From NCBI GenBank assembly GCA_005502775.1, contig SCNI01000019.1, positions 1-64,000 on the forward strand: 64,000 nt of DNA, given 5' to 3'. A program made the position numbers and the translations under genes. Source of the stretch: Microbacteriaceae bacterium 3FA27C10 (lineage in GTDB: Bacteria > Actinomycetota > Actinomycetes > Actinomycetales > Microbacteriaceae). The notes beneath the pieces are model-generated. The model was not told the origin of the DNA. It searched no databases and was given only the letters and a program-made list of their open reading frames with translations. Position 1 is the stretch's first letter; each line of letters opens with the position of its first letter. This document shows positions 1-8,587 of this stretch, piece by piece.

Positions 1-10
1 GAGGGGCGGG

Positions 11-1396
11 TCAGGATGCCCGGCGGGCCGCCAGCAGGGTCGTGAGGCCCGCGGCGAGGGCCCGCTGATCGTGGTCGACGAGCTCGTAGTCGCGCACCAC
101 CACGCGGCCGGCCACGACCACGTGCTTGGGGCGCCGGCCGGGGGAGCCCCAGAGCAGCCCGGCCACCGGATCGGCGACGCCCGCGTCGGCGACGCCCGAG
201 ACGTCCCACACGCAGAGGTCGGCGGCGGCGCCCACGCGCAGGTGCCCGAGCTCCGGGCGGCCGAGACCGGCGGCCGAGCCCTCCGTGGCCATCGACAGGA
301 TGCTGCGGGCGTCGATGGGCGGACCGGCGAGCGGAGCCACCTGCATGGCGAGCCGCGCATCCGCGAGCAGGTGCCCGGCGTCGTTGCTGCCGCCACCGCT
401 CGTGCCGAGCCCCACCGGGATGCCTGCCGCGCGCAGTGCCGCGACCGGGGCGATGCCCCAGCCCATCGGCAGGTCACACCCCGGCGCGTGCGTGGCGGTG
501 ACGCCGCGCTCGGCGAGCAGAGCGATCTCCTCGTCGGTGACTGCGCAGAGGTGGGCGAGGGTGACGTCGTCGTCGAGCCAGCCCCACTCCTCGAGCAGCC
601 GGATGGGCCGCTTGCCGTACTTCTCGAGCGCGATGGCCACGTCGACCTGCTCGTTCGCCTGGGTGCGGCGGCGCAGGCCGCGTCGGGCAGCCACCTCGCC
701 GAGCAGCCGGAAGGTGGCTTCGCTGTCGCTGTGGACGCCGGCGGGGCCGACCGCGAGCTGCAGCAGACCGTCGTCGGTGATGCCGCCCCGGGCATCCGGA
801 ACCAGCGCCTCGGCGATCGCGTCGGCCGAGGCGGCGGCCTCCTCGGGGTCGTCGCGCGCGGAGCCGCGCACGAAGGCGAGGCGGCCGCCGAGCTCGCGGG
901 CGGCCGCGGCGGTCGCGCGCGCGATGCCGACGCTGTCGCTGCCCGCGGGCCAGGTGAGGTGGTGGTCGGCGACGGTCGTGACGCCGTTGAGGAGGCCCTC
1001 CGCCACTCCCACGAGAGCGGAGGCGCGAGCGAGCTCCGGGTCGATGCCGACGCGGGCATACGCCGCGGCCATCGTGGGCAACCAGACGTGCATCGGCACG
1101 CCCCGGGTGCCGGGCAGCGTGCGGAAGGCACTCTGCAGCAGGTGGTGGTGGGCGTTCACGAGGCCGGGGGTGACGACGCAGCCGGAGGCGTCGAGGCGCA
1201 CGATGGCGTCGTCGCCGGCCAGCGCCGCGGCGTCGGCGGCCGTGACCCCGGGCGCGCTCCGCACGGTGGTGCTGAGGAGCAGCGAGCCCGGGGCGCCTGC
1301 CTGGGGAGTGGTGCCGTCGGCTCGGGGCGCGGCATCCGTCTCGGCGTCGGAGGAGGCGGCGATCACGATGTGCACGGCGTCGTCGATGAGGAGCAT
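11..1396 (-). CDS. Amidohydrolase, TRZ/ATZ (8-oxoguanine deaminase-like) family, altered active site
   Basis: A 461-aa protein of the amidohydrolase superfamily, closest in layout to guanine/8-oxoguanine deaminases. The first metal site is visible as NAHHHLLQ (residues 81-88), and LAHLCAV (about 280) supplies another expected His. Compared with the paralogue at 2669-4105, two conserved positions differ: the His of the HTHGSE motif is Gln246 (in TQANE), and the catalytic Asp of the VDGSASN motif is Ser333 (in TSGGGSND). It may therefore have lost deaminase chemistry or use another one. It diverges from xdhC across 91 bp, and an ATG start at 1396 fits the family N-terminus. The neighbourhood (xdhC, a second deaminase, xanthine dehydrogenase) points to purine or related heterocycle breakdown. 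The family is sure, the substrate unknown. Confidence 0.85.
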   Translation of the reverse strand: MLLIDDAVHIVIAASSDAETDAAPRADGTTPQAGAPGSLLLSTTVRSAPGVTAADAAALAGDDAIVRLDASGCVVTPGLVNAHHHLLQSAFRTLPGTRGVPMHVWLPTMAAAYARVGIDPELARASALVGVAEGLLNGVTTVADHHLTWPAGSDSVGIARATAAAARELGGRLAFVRGSARDDPEEAAASADAIAEALVPDARGGITDDGLLQLAVGPAGVHSDSEATFRLLGEVAARRGLRRRTQANEQVDVAIALEKYGKRPIRLLEEWGWLDDDVTLAHLCAVTDEEIALLAERGVTATHAPGCDLPMGWGIAPVAALRAAGIPVGLGTSGGGSNDAGHLLADARLAMQVAPLAGPPIDARSILSMATEGSAAGLGRPELGHLRVGAAADLCVWDVSGVADAGVADPVAGLLWGSPGRRPKHVVVAGRVVVRDYELVDHDQRALAAGLTTLLAARRAS

Positions 1397-1487
1397 GCAG
1401 AATGTCTAACACGATCATGTGTCAGGCTGATGACGGCCCCGATCGCGTGCCCGACGCGATCCGAACGACGGAAAGGCCGGTGAACGG

Positions 1488-2672
1488 ATGCTCGAACTCG
1501 CGGAATCGCTGCTCGCCGCCCTCGACGCCGGCCGGCGTCTCGCGGTGGCCACGGTGATCGGCGTCGACGGCAGTGCGCCGCGTGCGCTCGGCACCTCGAT
1601 GGCCGTGGATGCCGACGGCCGCGTGATCGGGAGCATCTCCGGCGGCTGCGTGGAGGGTGCTGTCTACGACACCTGCAACCGGGTGCTCGAGACGGGTGCG
1701 CCCGAGGTGTGCGAGTTCGGCTTCAGCGACGACGACGCCTTCGCGGTGGGGCTCGCTTGCGGCGGCCGGCTGCGCGTGTTCGTGCAGGAGCTCGGCCTCC
1801 CGGATGCACGCAATGCGCTCCCGGCGAGCGTGCGGGGCGAGCTGGAGCGGGCTCGTGACGGGCGTGCGGCCGGGCTGGCGCTCGTGCTCGGGCTCGCGCT
1901 CGACGCGGAGTCTGCCGGCGACGGCGTGGTCGTGCTCGCCGCTCACGACTCCGCTGAAGAACACCCGGTCGCGAGCGCTTTCTCGAGCCGCGCGAGCGGG
2001 ACCGGCCAGCTCGGCGCATCCGTTCGCCATCGTGTCTCGGCGGAGCTCGCGGCGGGCATCCACTCGGGTCGCTCGGTGCGTCGCCGGGTCGACTGCGAGG
2101 GCGAGTCCGTCGAGGTCGTGTTCCTCGTGAGCGCGCCGCCGCCGCGCCTGATCGTGTTCGGCGCCGTCGACTTCTCGGTGGCCCTCTCGAACGCGGCCCG
2201 CCTGCTCGGGTACCGCGTCACGGTCTGCGACGCGCGGCCGGTGTTCGCCACGCCGGAGCGGTTCCCGGGTGCCGAGGTCGTCAACCAGTGGCCCTCGGAC
2301 TACCTGCTGCAGACCGAGGTCGACGAGCGCACGGTGCTGTGCATCCTCACCCACGACGACAAGTTCGACGTGCCGCTGATCGAGGCGGCGCTGTCGCTGC
2401 CCGTGGCCTACGTGGGCGCGATGGGGTCGCGCAAGACCCACGAGCGGCGTCTGGCGGCGCTGCGTGACCGCGGGATCTCCGAGGAGGCGCTCGCCTCGCT
2501 GCACTCGCCGATCGGGCTCGATCTCGGGGCCGGCAGCCCCGAGGAGACGGCCGTGTCTATTCTCGCCGAGGTGCTCGCCGAGCGCAGTGGATCCACGGGA
2601 GCCCCGCTGCGGACCACCCGCGGGGCGATTCATCGCGACGTCGTCGCGACGCGGCCGGGAGGCGCAGAATGA
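1488..2672 (+). CDS. xdhC: XdhC/CoxI-family molybdenum hydroxylase maturation factor
   Basis: A 394-aa cytoplasmic accessory protein. In characterised relatives XdhC binds molybdenum cofactor, protects it while the essential sulfido ligand is added, and hands it to xanthine dehydrogenase. The N-terminal CoxI motif SGGCVEG is at residues 51-57; the C-terminal Rossmann-type XdhC_C domain starts near RLIVFGAVDFS (about 220) and contains YVGAMGSRKTHERR and the IGLDLGAGSPEETAVSILAE signature. The ATG is preceded by GGAAAGG at about 12 nt. Its TGA overlaps the next start by 4 bp (ATGA), so it is co-translated with the downstream deaminase. The matching enzyme subunits lie at 5744-9414 on the other strand. 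Confidence 0.93.
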   Translation: MLELAESLLAALDAGRRLAVATVIGVDGSAPRALGTSMAVDADGRVIGSISGGCVEGAVYDTCNRVLETGAPEVCEFGFSDDDAFAVGLACGGRLRVFVQELGLPDARNALPASVRGELERARDGRAAGLALVLGLALDAESAGDGVVVLAAHDSAEEHPVASAFSSRASGTGQLGASVRHRVSAELAAGIHSGRSVRRRVDCEGESVEVVFLVSAPPPRLIVFGAVDFSVALSNAARLLGYRVTVCDARPVFATPERFPGAEVVNQWPSDYLLQTEVDERTVLCILTHDDKFDVPLIEAALSLPVAYVGAMGSRKTHERRLAALRDRGISEEALASLHSPIGLDLGAGSPEETAVSILAEVLAERSGSTGAPLRTTRGAIHRDVVATRPGGAE

Positions 2673-4105
2673 GCGCGGTCTCACGCACGATCATCGAGAA
2701 CGCGTATGTCGCCACCGTGGACATAGCCGGAGCGGAATATGACGGCGGACACGTCGTCATCGACGGGGCCGAGATCGTGGCCGTCGGGGCTGGTCCGGCG
2801 CCGCGGTGGGCGCTCGACGGCCTGGCGGCGCCCGGCCCGGCCGACGCGCCCGCTGGGAGCGCGATCGGCGTAGCCGGCACATCCATGCTCGCGGTCACCC
2901 GCGTCGACGGCACCGGCCACCTGCTCACCCCGGGGCTCATCAACACGCATCACCACCTCTACCAGTGGCTCACGCGCGGGATCGCGCAGGACGCCATCCT
3001 GTTCGACTGGCTCACGGCGCTCTACCCGACCTGGTCGAAGATCACGGCCGACACCGTGCGCGCCGGCGCCCTCGGCGGCATGGCCGTCGGCGCGCTCTCG
3101 GGGTGTACGACGATGGGCGACCACCACTACGTCTTCCCGCGAGGTTCGGGCGACATCCTCGGCGGCATCGTCGACGCCGCCTCGACGCTCGGCGTGCGCC
3201 TGCACGGCACCCGCGGCTCGATGGACCTCGGAGCCTCGCAGGGCGGCCTTCCGCCCGACTTCGCCGTCGAGACCACGGCCGACGCGCTGCAGGCGAGCGC
3301 GGATGCGGTGGCCCGCTTCCACGACCCGTCCCGCGAGGCGATGGTGAAGATCGCGATCGCGCCCTGCTCTCCCTTCTCGGTGACCACGGACCTGCTCCGC
3401 GAGGCGGCCGTGCTCGCGCGCTCTCTCGACGTGCGGCTGCACACCCACGGCTCCGAGACCGTGGAGGAGGACGCCTACTGCCTCGAGCGCTTCGGCCGCA
3501 CGCCCACGCAGTACCTCGACGATCTGGGCTGGCTCGGTTCCGACGTCTGGATGGCGCACTGCGTGCACCTCGACGACGCGGCGATCACCCGTTTCGCGCA
3601 GACCGGCACGGGGGTCGCCCACTGCCCGTCGTCGAACGCGCGGCTCGCCGCCGGAATCGCGCCCGTTCCGCAGTTGCTCGCCGCCGGAGTGCCGGTGGGG
3701 CTCGGGGTCGACGGCTCGGCCTCGAACGAGTCGGGCGAGCTCGGCACGGAGATCCGGATGTCGGTGCTCGTCAACCGCCTGCGCGGCGGCGCCTCGGCGA
3801 TGAGCGGACGCGACGGCCTCTACGTGGCCACGATGGGCGGCGCCCGCGTGCTGGGCCGTGACCGCGAGCTCGGCTCGATCGAGGTGGGCAAGCTGGCCGA
3901 CCTCGCGCTCTGGAAGGTCGATGGCGTGCAGCACGCCGGCATCGTCGACCCGGTGGCGGCCCTCACCCTCGGCGCTCAGCCGCCGCTCTCGCTGCTGCTC
4001 GTGAACGGGCGCGCCGTGGTGCGCGACGGAGTGCTCACCGGCTCCGACGCCGGCGCGGTCGCGCGCGAGGTCTCCGCCGCCGTGCGCACCCTGCTCGACG
4101 CCTGA
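2669..4105 (+). CDS. 8-oxoguanine deaminase-like amidohydrolase
   Basis: A 478-aa metal-dependent deaminase of the TRZ/ATZ group. The motifs are complete: NTHHHLYQW (residues 92-100) for the first metal site, HTHGSE with His260 and Glu263, MAHCVHLDD for the second His region, and the catalytic Asp348 in GVDGSASNES. THHHLYQ followed by a tryptophan is typical of bacterial 8-oxoguanine deaminases, which release ammonia from 8-oxoguanine to give urate; related members act on guanine or hydroxy-triazines. The start ATG overlaps the xdhC stop (ATGA). Coupling to xdhC and proximity to xanthine dehydrogenase support a purine-degradation role. The exact substrate is inferred. Confidence 0.88.
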   Translation: MSAVSRTIIENAYVATVDIAGAEYDGGHVVIDGAEIVAVGAGPAPRWALDGLAAPGPADAPAGSAIGVAGTSMLAVTRVDGTGHLLTPGLINTHHHLYQWLTRGIAQDAILFDWLTALYPTWSKITADTVRAGALGGMAVGALSGCTTMGDHHYVFPRGSGDILGGIVDAASTLGVRLHGTRGSMDLGASQGGLPPDFAVETTADALQASADAVARFHDPSREAMVKIAIAPCSPFSVTTDLLREAAVLARSLDVRLHTHGSETVEEDAYCLERFGRTPTQYLDDLGWLGSDVWMAHCVHLDDAAITRFAQTGTGVAHCPSSNARLAAGIAPVPQLLAAGVPVGLGVDGSASNESGELGTEIRMSVLVNRLRGGASAMSGRDGLYVATMGGARVLGRDRELGSIEVGKLADLALWKVDGVQHAGIVDPVAALTLGAQPPLSLLLVNGRAVVRDGVLTGSDAGAVAREVSAAVRTLLDA

Positions 4106-4114
4106 CAGCACCGC

Positions 4115-4738
4115 TCAGAGGCCGAGCAGCAGGGAGGCCGCGATGGCGATCATGATGAGGGCGATCAGCCCGTCGAGCACGCGCCAGGCCACGGGCCGCG
4201 CGAACACCGGCTGCAGCAGGCGCGCGCCGTAGCCGAGCGCCGTGAACCAGAGCACGCTGCCGATCGCGGCACCGAGTCCGAACATCCAGCGGGAGTCGCC
4301 GTGCGTGTTCGCCACCGACCCCAGCAGCACCACCGTGTCGAGATACACGTGCGGGTTCAGCCACGTCAGGGCGAGACAGGTCGTGACCGTGGCGAGCAGG
4401 CCGGCCGATGCGCGGGGCGACGAGGCCGCATCCAGCCGGGCCGGGCGCAGTGCGCGCCGCGCCGCCAGGATGCCGTAGACGACGAGAAACGCCGCTCCGC
4501 CGATGCGCGCGACCGTCATCAGAACCGGCGCCTGCTGCAGCGCGAGTCCGACACCGCTGATGCCGAGCGCGATCAGCACCGCGTCGGAGAGCGCGCAGAT
4601 GGCGACGACCGCGCCGACATGGCGGCGGAGGAGGCCCTGACGCAGCACGAAGGCGTTCTGGGCACCGATCGCGACGATGAGCGAGAGTCCGAAGCCGAGC
4701 CCGGCGAACAGGGCGAGCGGGTCGAGGGCTGAGGGCAC
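4115..4738 (-). CDS. argO: LysE/ArgO-family basic amino acid exporter
   Basis: An inner-membrane exporter of the LysE superfamily, about 207 aa, with six hydrophobic segments. The family motif SLIVAIGAQNAFVLRQGLLR lies in the first quarter, and TCLALTWLNPHVYLDT is the second conserved loop. In Corynebacterium LysE exports lysine and arginine; in E. coli ArgO exports arginine. I place the start at the GTG at 4738 (VPSALDPLALF), which fits the family N-terminus; an in-frame GTG at 4771 would add 11 atypical residues. It is divergent from the LysR-type regulator at 4808 with a palindrome between them, the classic lysE-lysG/argO-argP arrangement. Confidence 0.9.
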   Translation of the reverse strand: MPSALDPLALFAGLGFGLSLIVAIGAQNAFVLRQGLLRRHVGAVVAICALSDAVLIALGISGVGLALQQAPVLMTVARIGGAAFLVVYGILAARRALRPARLDAASSPRASAGLLATVTTCLALTWLNPHVYLDTVVLLGSVANTHGDSRWMFGLGAAIGSVLWFTALGYGARLLQPVFARPVAWRVLDGLIALIMIAIAASLLLGL

Positions 4739-4774
4739 CCTTCGACCGTAGGGCGGAACACTGCACCACACCAG

Positions 4775-4798
4775 CTAATGTTTCTGTCGCAACATTAG
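4775..4798. promoter_or_regulatory. Operator between argO/lysE and argP/lysG
   Basis: A perfect inverted repeat: CTAATGTT (4775-4782) and AACATTAG (4791-4798) separated by 8 nt, in the gap between the exporter and its LysR-type regulator. It overlaps the proposed -10 hexamer of the regulator gene (4796-4801), so binding would directly autoregulate it. LysG/ArgP binding here is inferred from the gene pairing. Confidence 0.65.
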
Positions 4799-4801
4799 AG
4801 T
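4796..4801 (+). promoter_or_regulatory. -10 hexamer of leaderless argP/lysG
   Basis: TAGAGT ends 7 nt before the A of the argP ATG (4808), so transcription is predicted to start at the initiation codon. No Shine-Dalgarno sequence precedes the ATG and no clear -35 is visible. Confidence 0.5.
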
Positions 4802-4807
4802 TGCTTC

Positions 4808-5719
4808 ATGAGTCTGGATCTCGACCTCGCCCAGCTGAGCGCCCTGCGGGCCGCCGTCAGCGAGGGCACCTTCGATGCGGCCGCCCGCTCGCTCCACGTC
4901 ACGCCCTCGGCGGTCAGCCAGCGCATCAAAGCGCTCGAGGCGACGGTGGGCCGGGTGCTGCTCCAGCGCAGCAGGCCGGTGGTGCCCACCGAGTCCGGCC
5001 GGGCGCTGCTCTCGCTGGCGCATCAGATCGAGGTGCTCTCGGCCGACCTGGTGCACACCCTGAACCTCGAGTCCGGCGACGATTCCGCAGACCCGGCATC
5101 GCCGCCCCGCCCCGCCCCGCGCATCCCGATGCCGCTCGCCGTCAACGCGGATTCGCTCGCCACCTGGATCCTCCCCGCCCTCGCCGGCCTCACGGACCGC
5201 ATCGCGTTCGAACTCCACCGCGAAGACCAGGCCCACACCGCCTCGCTCCTCCGGGAGGGAACGGTGATGGCGGCGATCACGGGTGAGTCCGCTCCGGTGC
5301 AGGGATGCTCCTCGACCCTGCTCGGCGCCATGCGATACCGCGCGGTGGCCACTCCCGGGTTCATGGCGGAGTGGTTCCCCTCCGGTGCGACCGCCGAGGC
5401 CCTCGGCCGAGCGCCTGTCGTGGTGTTCGACCGACGCGACGACCTCCAGGATGCGTTCCTCCGTTCGAAGGGGGCCCCAGCGGATGCGCCCCGTCACCTC
5501 GTCCCCTCGTCGAGTGACTTCGTGCGGGCGGTCGGGCTCGGTTTCGGCTGGGGCATGGTGCCCGACCTGCAGCGTGACGGCGCGCCCGAGCTCGTGGAGC
5601 TGGCCGCCGACGGCATCATCGACGTTCCGCTCCACTGGCAGCAGTGGCAGCTGCGCACGCCCTCGCTCGAACTCGTCGCGGCCGCCGTGAAGCACGCTGC
5701 GGCGGGCTCGCTGCGCTGA
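4808..5719 (+). CDS. LysR-family regulator of the exporter (LysG/ArgP type)
   Basis: A 303-aa LysR-type transcription factor. The N-terminal winged helix-turn-helix (residues about 5-65) contains LSALRAAVSEGTFDAAARSL and TPSAVSQRIKALEATVGRVL, the LysG/ArgP/IciA signature. The rest is the two-lobed effector domain, which in relatives senses lysine, arginine or histidine and activates the exporter. It is divergent from the exporter gene at 4115-4738. Its start lacks a ribosome-binding site, consistent with a leaderless mRNA. The C-terminus converges on the xanthine dehydrogenase gene, with a hairpin between them. Confidence 0.9.
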   Translation: MSLDLDLAQLSALRAAVSEGTFDAAARSLHVTPSAVSQRIKALEATVGRVLLQRSRPVVPTESGRALLSLAHQIEVLSADLVHTLNLESGDDSADPASPPRPAPRIPMPLAVNADSLATWILPALAGLTDRIAFELHREDQAHTASLLREGTVMAAITGESAPVQGCSSTLLGAMRYRAVATPGFMAEWFPSGATAEALGRAPVVVFDRRDDLQDAFLRSKGAPADAPRHLVPSSSDFVRAVGLGFGWGMVPDLQRDGAPELVELAADGIIDVPLHWQQWQLRTPSLELVAAAVKHAAAGSLR

Positions 5720-5744
5720 AGCCCGGATGAACCGGATCCGGGCT
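5720..5744. terminator. Bidirectional hairpin between argP and xdhA
   Basis: AGCCCGGAT (5720-5728) and ATCCGGGCT (5736-5744) form a perfect 9-bp stem with a 7-nt loop exactly in the gap between two convergent genes. There is no T-tract, as is usual for actinobacterial terminators. Confidence 0.6.
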
Positions 5745-8587
5745 CAGGCGTTGAGCATCCGCCACACCCGGTCACGTGAGAGCGGCAGTTCGTGCGGCCG
5801 TGTGCCCGTCGCGTCGCGCACGGAGTTCGCCAGCGCGGCCGCGACTGGGTTGTAGGGCGCCTCGCTCATCGACTTGGCGCCGAACGGCCCCACCTCGTCG
5901 TCGGTGGCGGCGAAGTACACCTCGGTCTCGGGGACGTCGGCGAACTGGGGAAGGTGGTAGCTCCGGAAGACGTCGGTGGTCACCGTGCCGTCGCGGAGGA
6001 TGACCTCCTCGTAGAGCGACGAGCCGATGGCCTGCGCCACGCCGCCCTCGATCTGGCCGCGCAACTGCTGCGGGTTCAGCACGAAGCCCGGGTCGGCGGT
6101 GTGCACCGACTGCAGGATGCGCACCTCGCCCGTGTCGCGGCTCACGGCCACCCGGAAGGCGTGCACGTTGAAGGCGAGCGAACGCTTCGCACCGTCTTCG
6201 CTGCCGTGCTCGGTGATCGATCCGCCCGCCGCTGCCGCGATCTCGGCGAGGGTCACGAAGCTCTCGCCGATCCGCACGCCGTCGGGCTCGAGCACCGTGC
6301 CGGCGAGGCCGGCATCGGTCGCGTCCGTCATCGCCGCAGCCTGCTGCAGGATGGCCGCCTTGAGCCGGGTGGCCGCGGAGTAGAGCGCTTTTCCCGCCAC
6401 CACGCTGCCCGCGGAGCCGAACGCGCCGGTGTCGTACTTGGCGGCATCCGTGTCCGACTGGCGGATGCGGATGCGCTCCGGCGTGGTTCCGAGCACGCTC
6501 GAGGCGATCTGGGTGTGCACCGTGGTGGTGCCGTTGCCGAACTCGGAGGTGCCGACGCCGGCGAGGTAGCCGCCGTCGCTCTCGAGGGAGGCGGAAGCCT
6601 GGGAGAAGTGGCCCCGCGGGGGCATCGTGGCGATCATGGTCGACGCCATGCCGACCCCCACCGACCACTCCGGGCCCACGGGAGCCGAGACGCCGTTGCC
6701 GCGCTCGAGCGCCGCCTGCGTGAGGTCGAGGCACTGGTCGAGCCCGTAACTGCCGCCGAAGCCGATGTCGTCGCCCTCGACGTGGCTCGCCACGAGCGGC
6801 TCGCCGGGACGCACGGCGTTGATGCGCCGCAGGTCGAAGGGGTCGATGCCGAGCTCGACGGCCAGCTCGTCCATCGCCGATTCGATGCCGAACACCACCT
6901 GGCCGAGCCCGTAGCCGCGGAACGCCCCCGACGGGATGTTGTTGGTGTACACCACCTCGGCGTCGATCTTCTTGTTCGGCACCGTGTAGAGGCTCACCGT
7001 CTCGCCCACGCTGTGGTACATCACGCCGGGGCCGTGGTTGCCGTAGGCCCCGGTGTCGCTCAGCACGTCGACCGCCAGCGCGGTGAGCCTGCCGTCGCGG
7101 GTGGCGCCGAGCTGAACCGAGACGCGCATCGGATGCCGGCACGGTGCCATGGTGAACTCGTCGGTGCGGGTGAACTCGAACTGCACGGGGCGCCCGGTCT
7201 TCAGCACAGCGAGGGTCACGACGTCTTCGGTGAGGATCTCCTGCTTGCCCCCGAAGCCACCGCCCACGCGGGCCGTGAACACGCGCACCTTCTCGGGGTC
7301 GAGACCGAAGATGTGGCTGATCTCGTCGCGCACCAGGAACGGCACCTGCGTGCTGGTGCGCAGCACGAGACGGCCGTCGTCGTCGACCCACCCGATGGTG
7401 GCGTGCGTCTCGAGCGCCGCATGCGACACGCGGTGGGTCTGCCACGTGCCGGAGACCTGCACTTCGGCCGCCTCGAGGCCGGCCTCGATCGAGCCGATCT
7501 CGCTGTGCACGGCGGCGATGACGTTGCGGCGCGGTTCGAGCACGCGCGAGACGGCCGGGTCGAGGTCGCCGTGCAGCAACGGCGCTCCCGGGCTGCGGGC
7601 CTCCTCGGGGTCGAACACGGCGGGCAGCAGCTCGTACTCCACCTCGATGAGCCGGCAGGCGGCCTCCGCGACGGCGATCGAGTCGGCCACCACAGCGGCG
7701 ATGCGCTGCCCGCGGTAGCGCACCACGGTGTCGAACACCCGTGTGTCGTCGGGGTCGTCGGTGCGGTGCTCGTGGCGGGCGGTGGAGTAGAGGGTCTCGG
7801 GGGAGTCGGCCGCGGTGAGCACGGCGTGCACACCCGGCAGCGCCTCGGCCGCCGTCGTGTCCATCGACAGGATGCGCGCATGCGCGTGCGGGCTCTGCAG
7901 CAGCTTGAGGTGTGTGACGCCCGGCACGGCGACGTCGAGCGTGTACGGCTCGCGGCCCGTCACGATCCGGCGGCTCGCCGGAGCCGGAACCGAGGTGCCG
8001 ACCGTGAGCTCGCCCTCGACGTCGGCCTCGCGCCGCGCCCGCCCGGTGCGCCGCACCGCGCCGGCCTGGCCGCCGCCGTCGCCGTCGACGTGTGCGTGCC
8101 CCGTGCAGAGGCCACCGCATCCCGCACCGTCGCCGGCATCCGTCACTCCCGCCGCCGCCTTCACCCCTGCGCGGATCGACTCCTCGACCGCCCGGTAGCC
8201 GGTGCACCGGCAGAGGTTGCCCTTGAGCAGACGCGGCAGCTCGTCGAGCTGCTCGGGCCGCAGGGTCGTGGCCGTCACCACCATGCCCGCGGTGCAGAAG
8301 CCGCACTGGAAGCCGGCGTGGTCGACGAAGCTCTGCTGCACGGCGCTGAGGTCGTCGGGCTCGCCGAGCCCCGCCACCGTCGTGACGATCGTGTTCTCGG
8401 CGCGGTAGGCCGGGTAGACGCAAGAATGCACGGGCGTTCCGTCGACGATCACCGAGCAGGCCCCGCAGTCGCCCGAGTCGCAGCCCTTCTTGACCTCGAA
8501 GTGCCCGTGATCGCGCACGAAGGTGCGCAGGCACTGGCCCGCCGCGGGCTCGCCCTCGAGCTGTTCGCCGTTCAGGATGAACTTCAT
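5744..8587 (-). CDS. Xanthine dehydrogenase-type hydroxylase, fused [2Fe-2S] and molybdopterin subunits
   Basis: A 947-aa fusion of two subunits that are separate proteins in many bacteria. The N-terminal ferredoxin part (residues 1 to about 165) has both cluster sites: CDSGDCGAC then C (plant-type [2Fe-2S]), and CGFC ... CRC of the four-helix domain. From about residue 200 follows the Mo-binding domain with GGGFGGKQE, SGAFRGYGLGQ and the C-terminal FGAKSMSEAPYNPVAAALANSVRDATG. It catalyses oxidative hydroxylation of a purine-like heterocycle; xanthine is likely but unproven. The start is ATG at 8587 (MKFILNGEQ), overlapping the FAD-subunit stop; the reading frame continues upstream to 9319 but that part is a shadow of the neighbour. 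The xdhC and moa/moe genes nearby provide cofactor and maturation. Confidence 0.9.
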   Translation of the reverse strand: MKFILNGEQLEGEPAAGQCLRTFVRDHGHFEVKKGCDSGDCGACSVIVDGTPVHSCVYPAYRAENTIVTTVAGLGEPDDLSAVQQSFVDHAGFQCGFCTAGMVVTATTLRPEQLDELPRLLKGNLCRCTGYRAVEESIRAGVKAAAGVTDAGDGAGCGGLCTGHAHVDGDGGGQAGAVRRTGRARREADVEGELTVGTSVPAPASRRIVTGREPYTLDVAVPGVTHLKLLQSPHAHARILSMDTTAAEALPGVHAVLTAADSPETLYSTARHEHRTDDPDDTRVFDTVVRYRGQRIAAVVADSIAVAEAACRLIEVEYELLPAVFDPEEARSPGAPLLHGDLDPAVSRVLEPRRNVIAAVHSEIGSIEAGLEAAEVQVSGTWQTHRVSHAALETHATIGWVDDDGRLVLRTSTQVPFLVRDEISHIFGLDPEKVRVFTARVGGGFGGKQEILTEDVVTLAVLKTGRPVQFEFTRTDEFTMAPCRHPMRVSVQLGATRDGRLTALAVDVLSDTGAYGNHGPGVMYHSVGETVSLYTVPNKKIDAEVVYTNNIPSGAFRGYGLGQVVFGIESAMDELAVELGIDPFDLRRINAVRPGEPLVASHVEGDDIGFGGSYGLDQCLDLTQAALERGNGVSAPVGPEWSVGVGMASTMIATMPPRGHFSQASASLESDGGYLAGVGTSEFGNGTTTVHTQIASSVLGTTPERIRIRQSDTDAAKYDTGAFGSAGSVVAGKALYSAATRLKAAILQQAAAMTDATDAGLAGTVLEPDGVRIGESFVTLAEIAAAAGGSITEHGSEDGAKRSLAFNVHAFRVAVSRDTGEVRILQSVHTADPGFVLNPQQLRGQIEGGVAQAIGSSLYEEVILRDGTVTTDVFRSYHLPQFADVPETEVYFAATDDEVGPFGAKSMSEAPYNPVAAALANSVRDATGTRPHELPLSRDRVWRMLNA

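Noticed and set aside
1405-1424. A common operator in front of the first amidohydrolase and of xanthine dehydrogenase (ATGTGTC in both)
   Set aside because: The spacing between the ACAC and GTGT half-sites differs (6 versus 9 nt), so a shared regulator is not supported.
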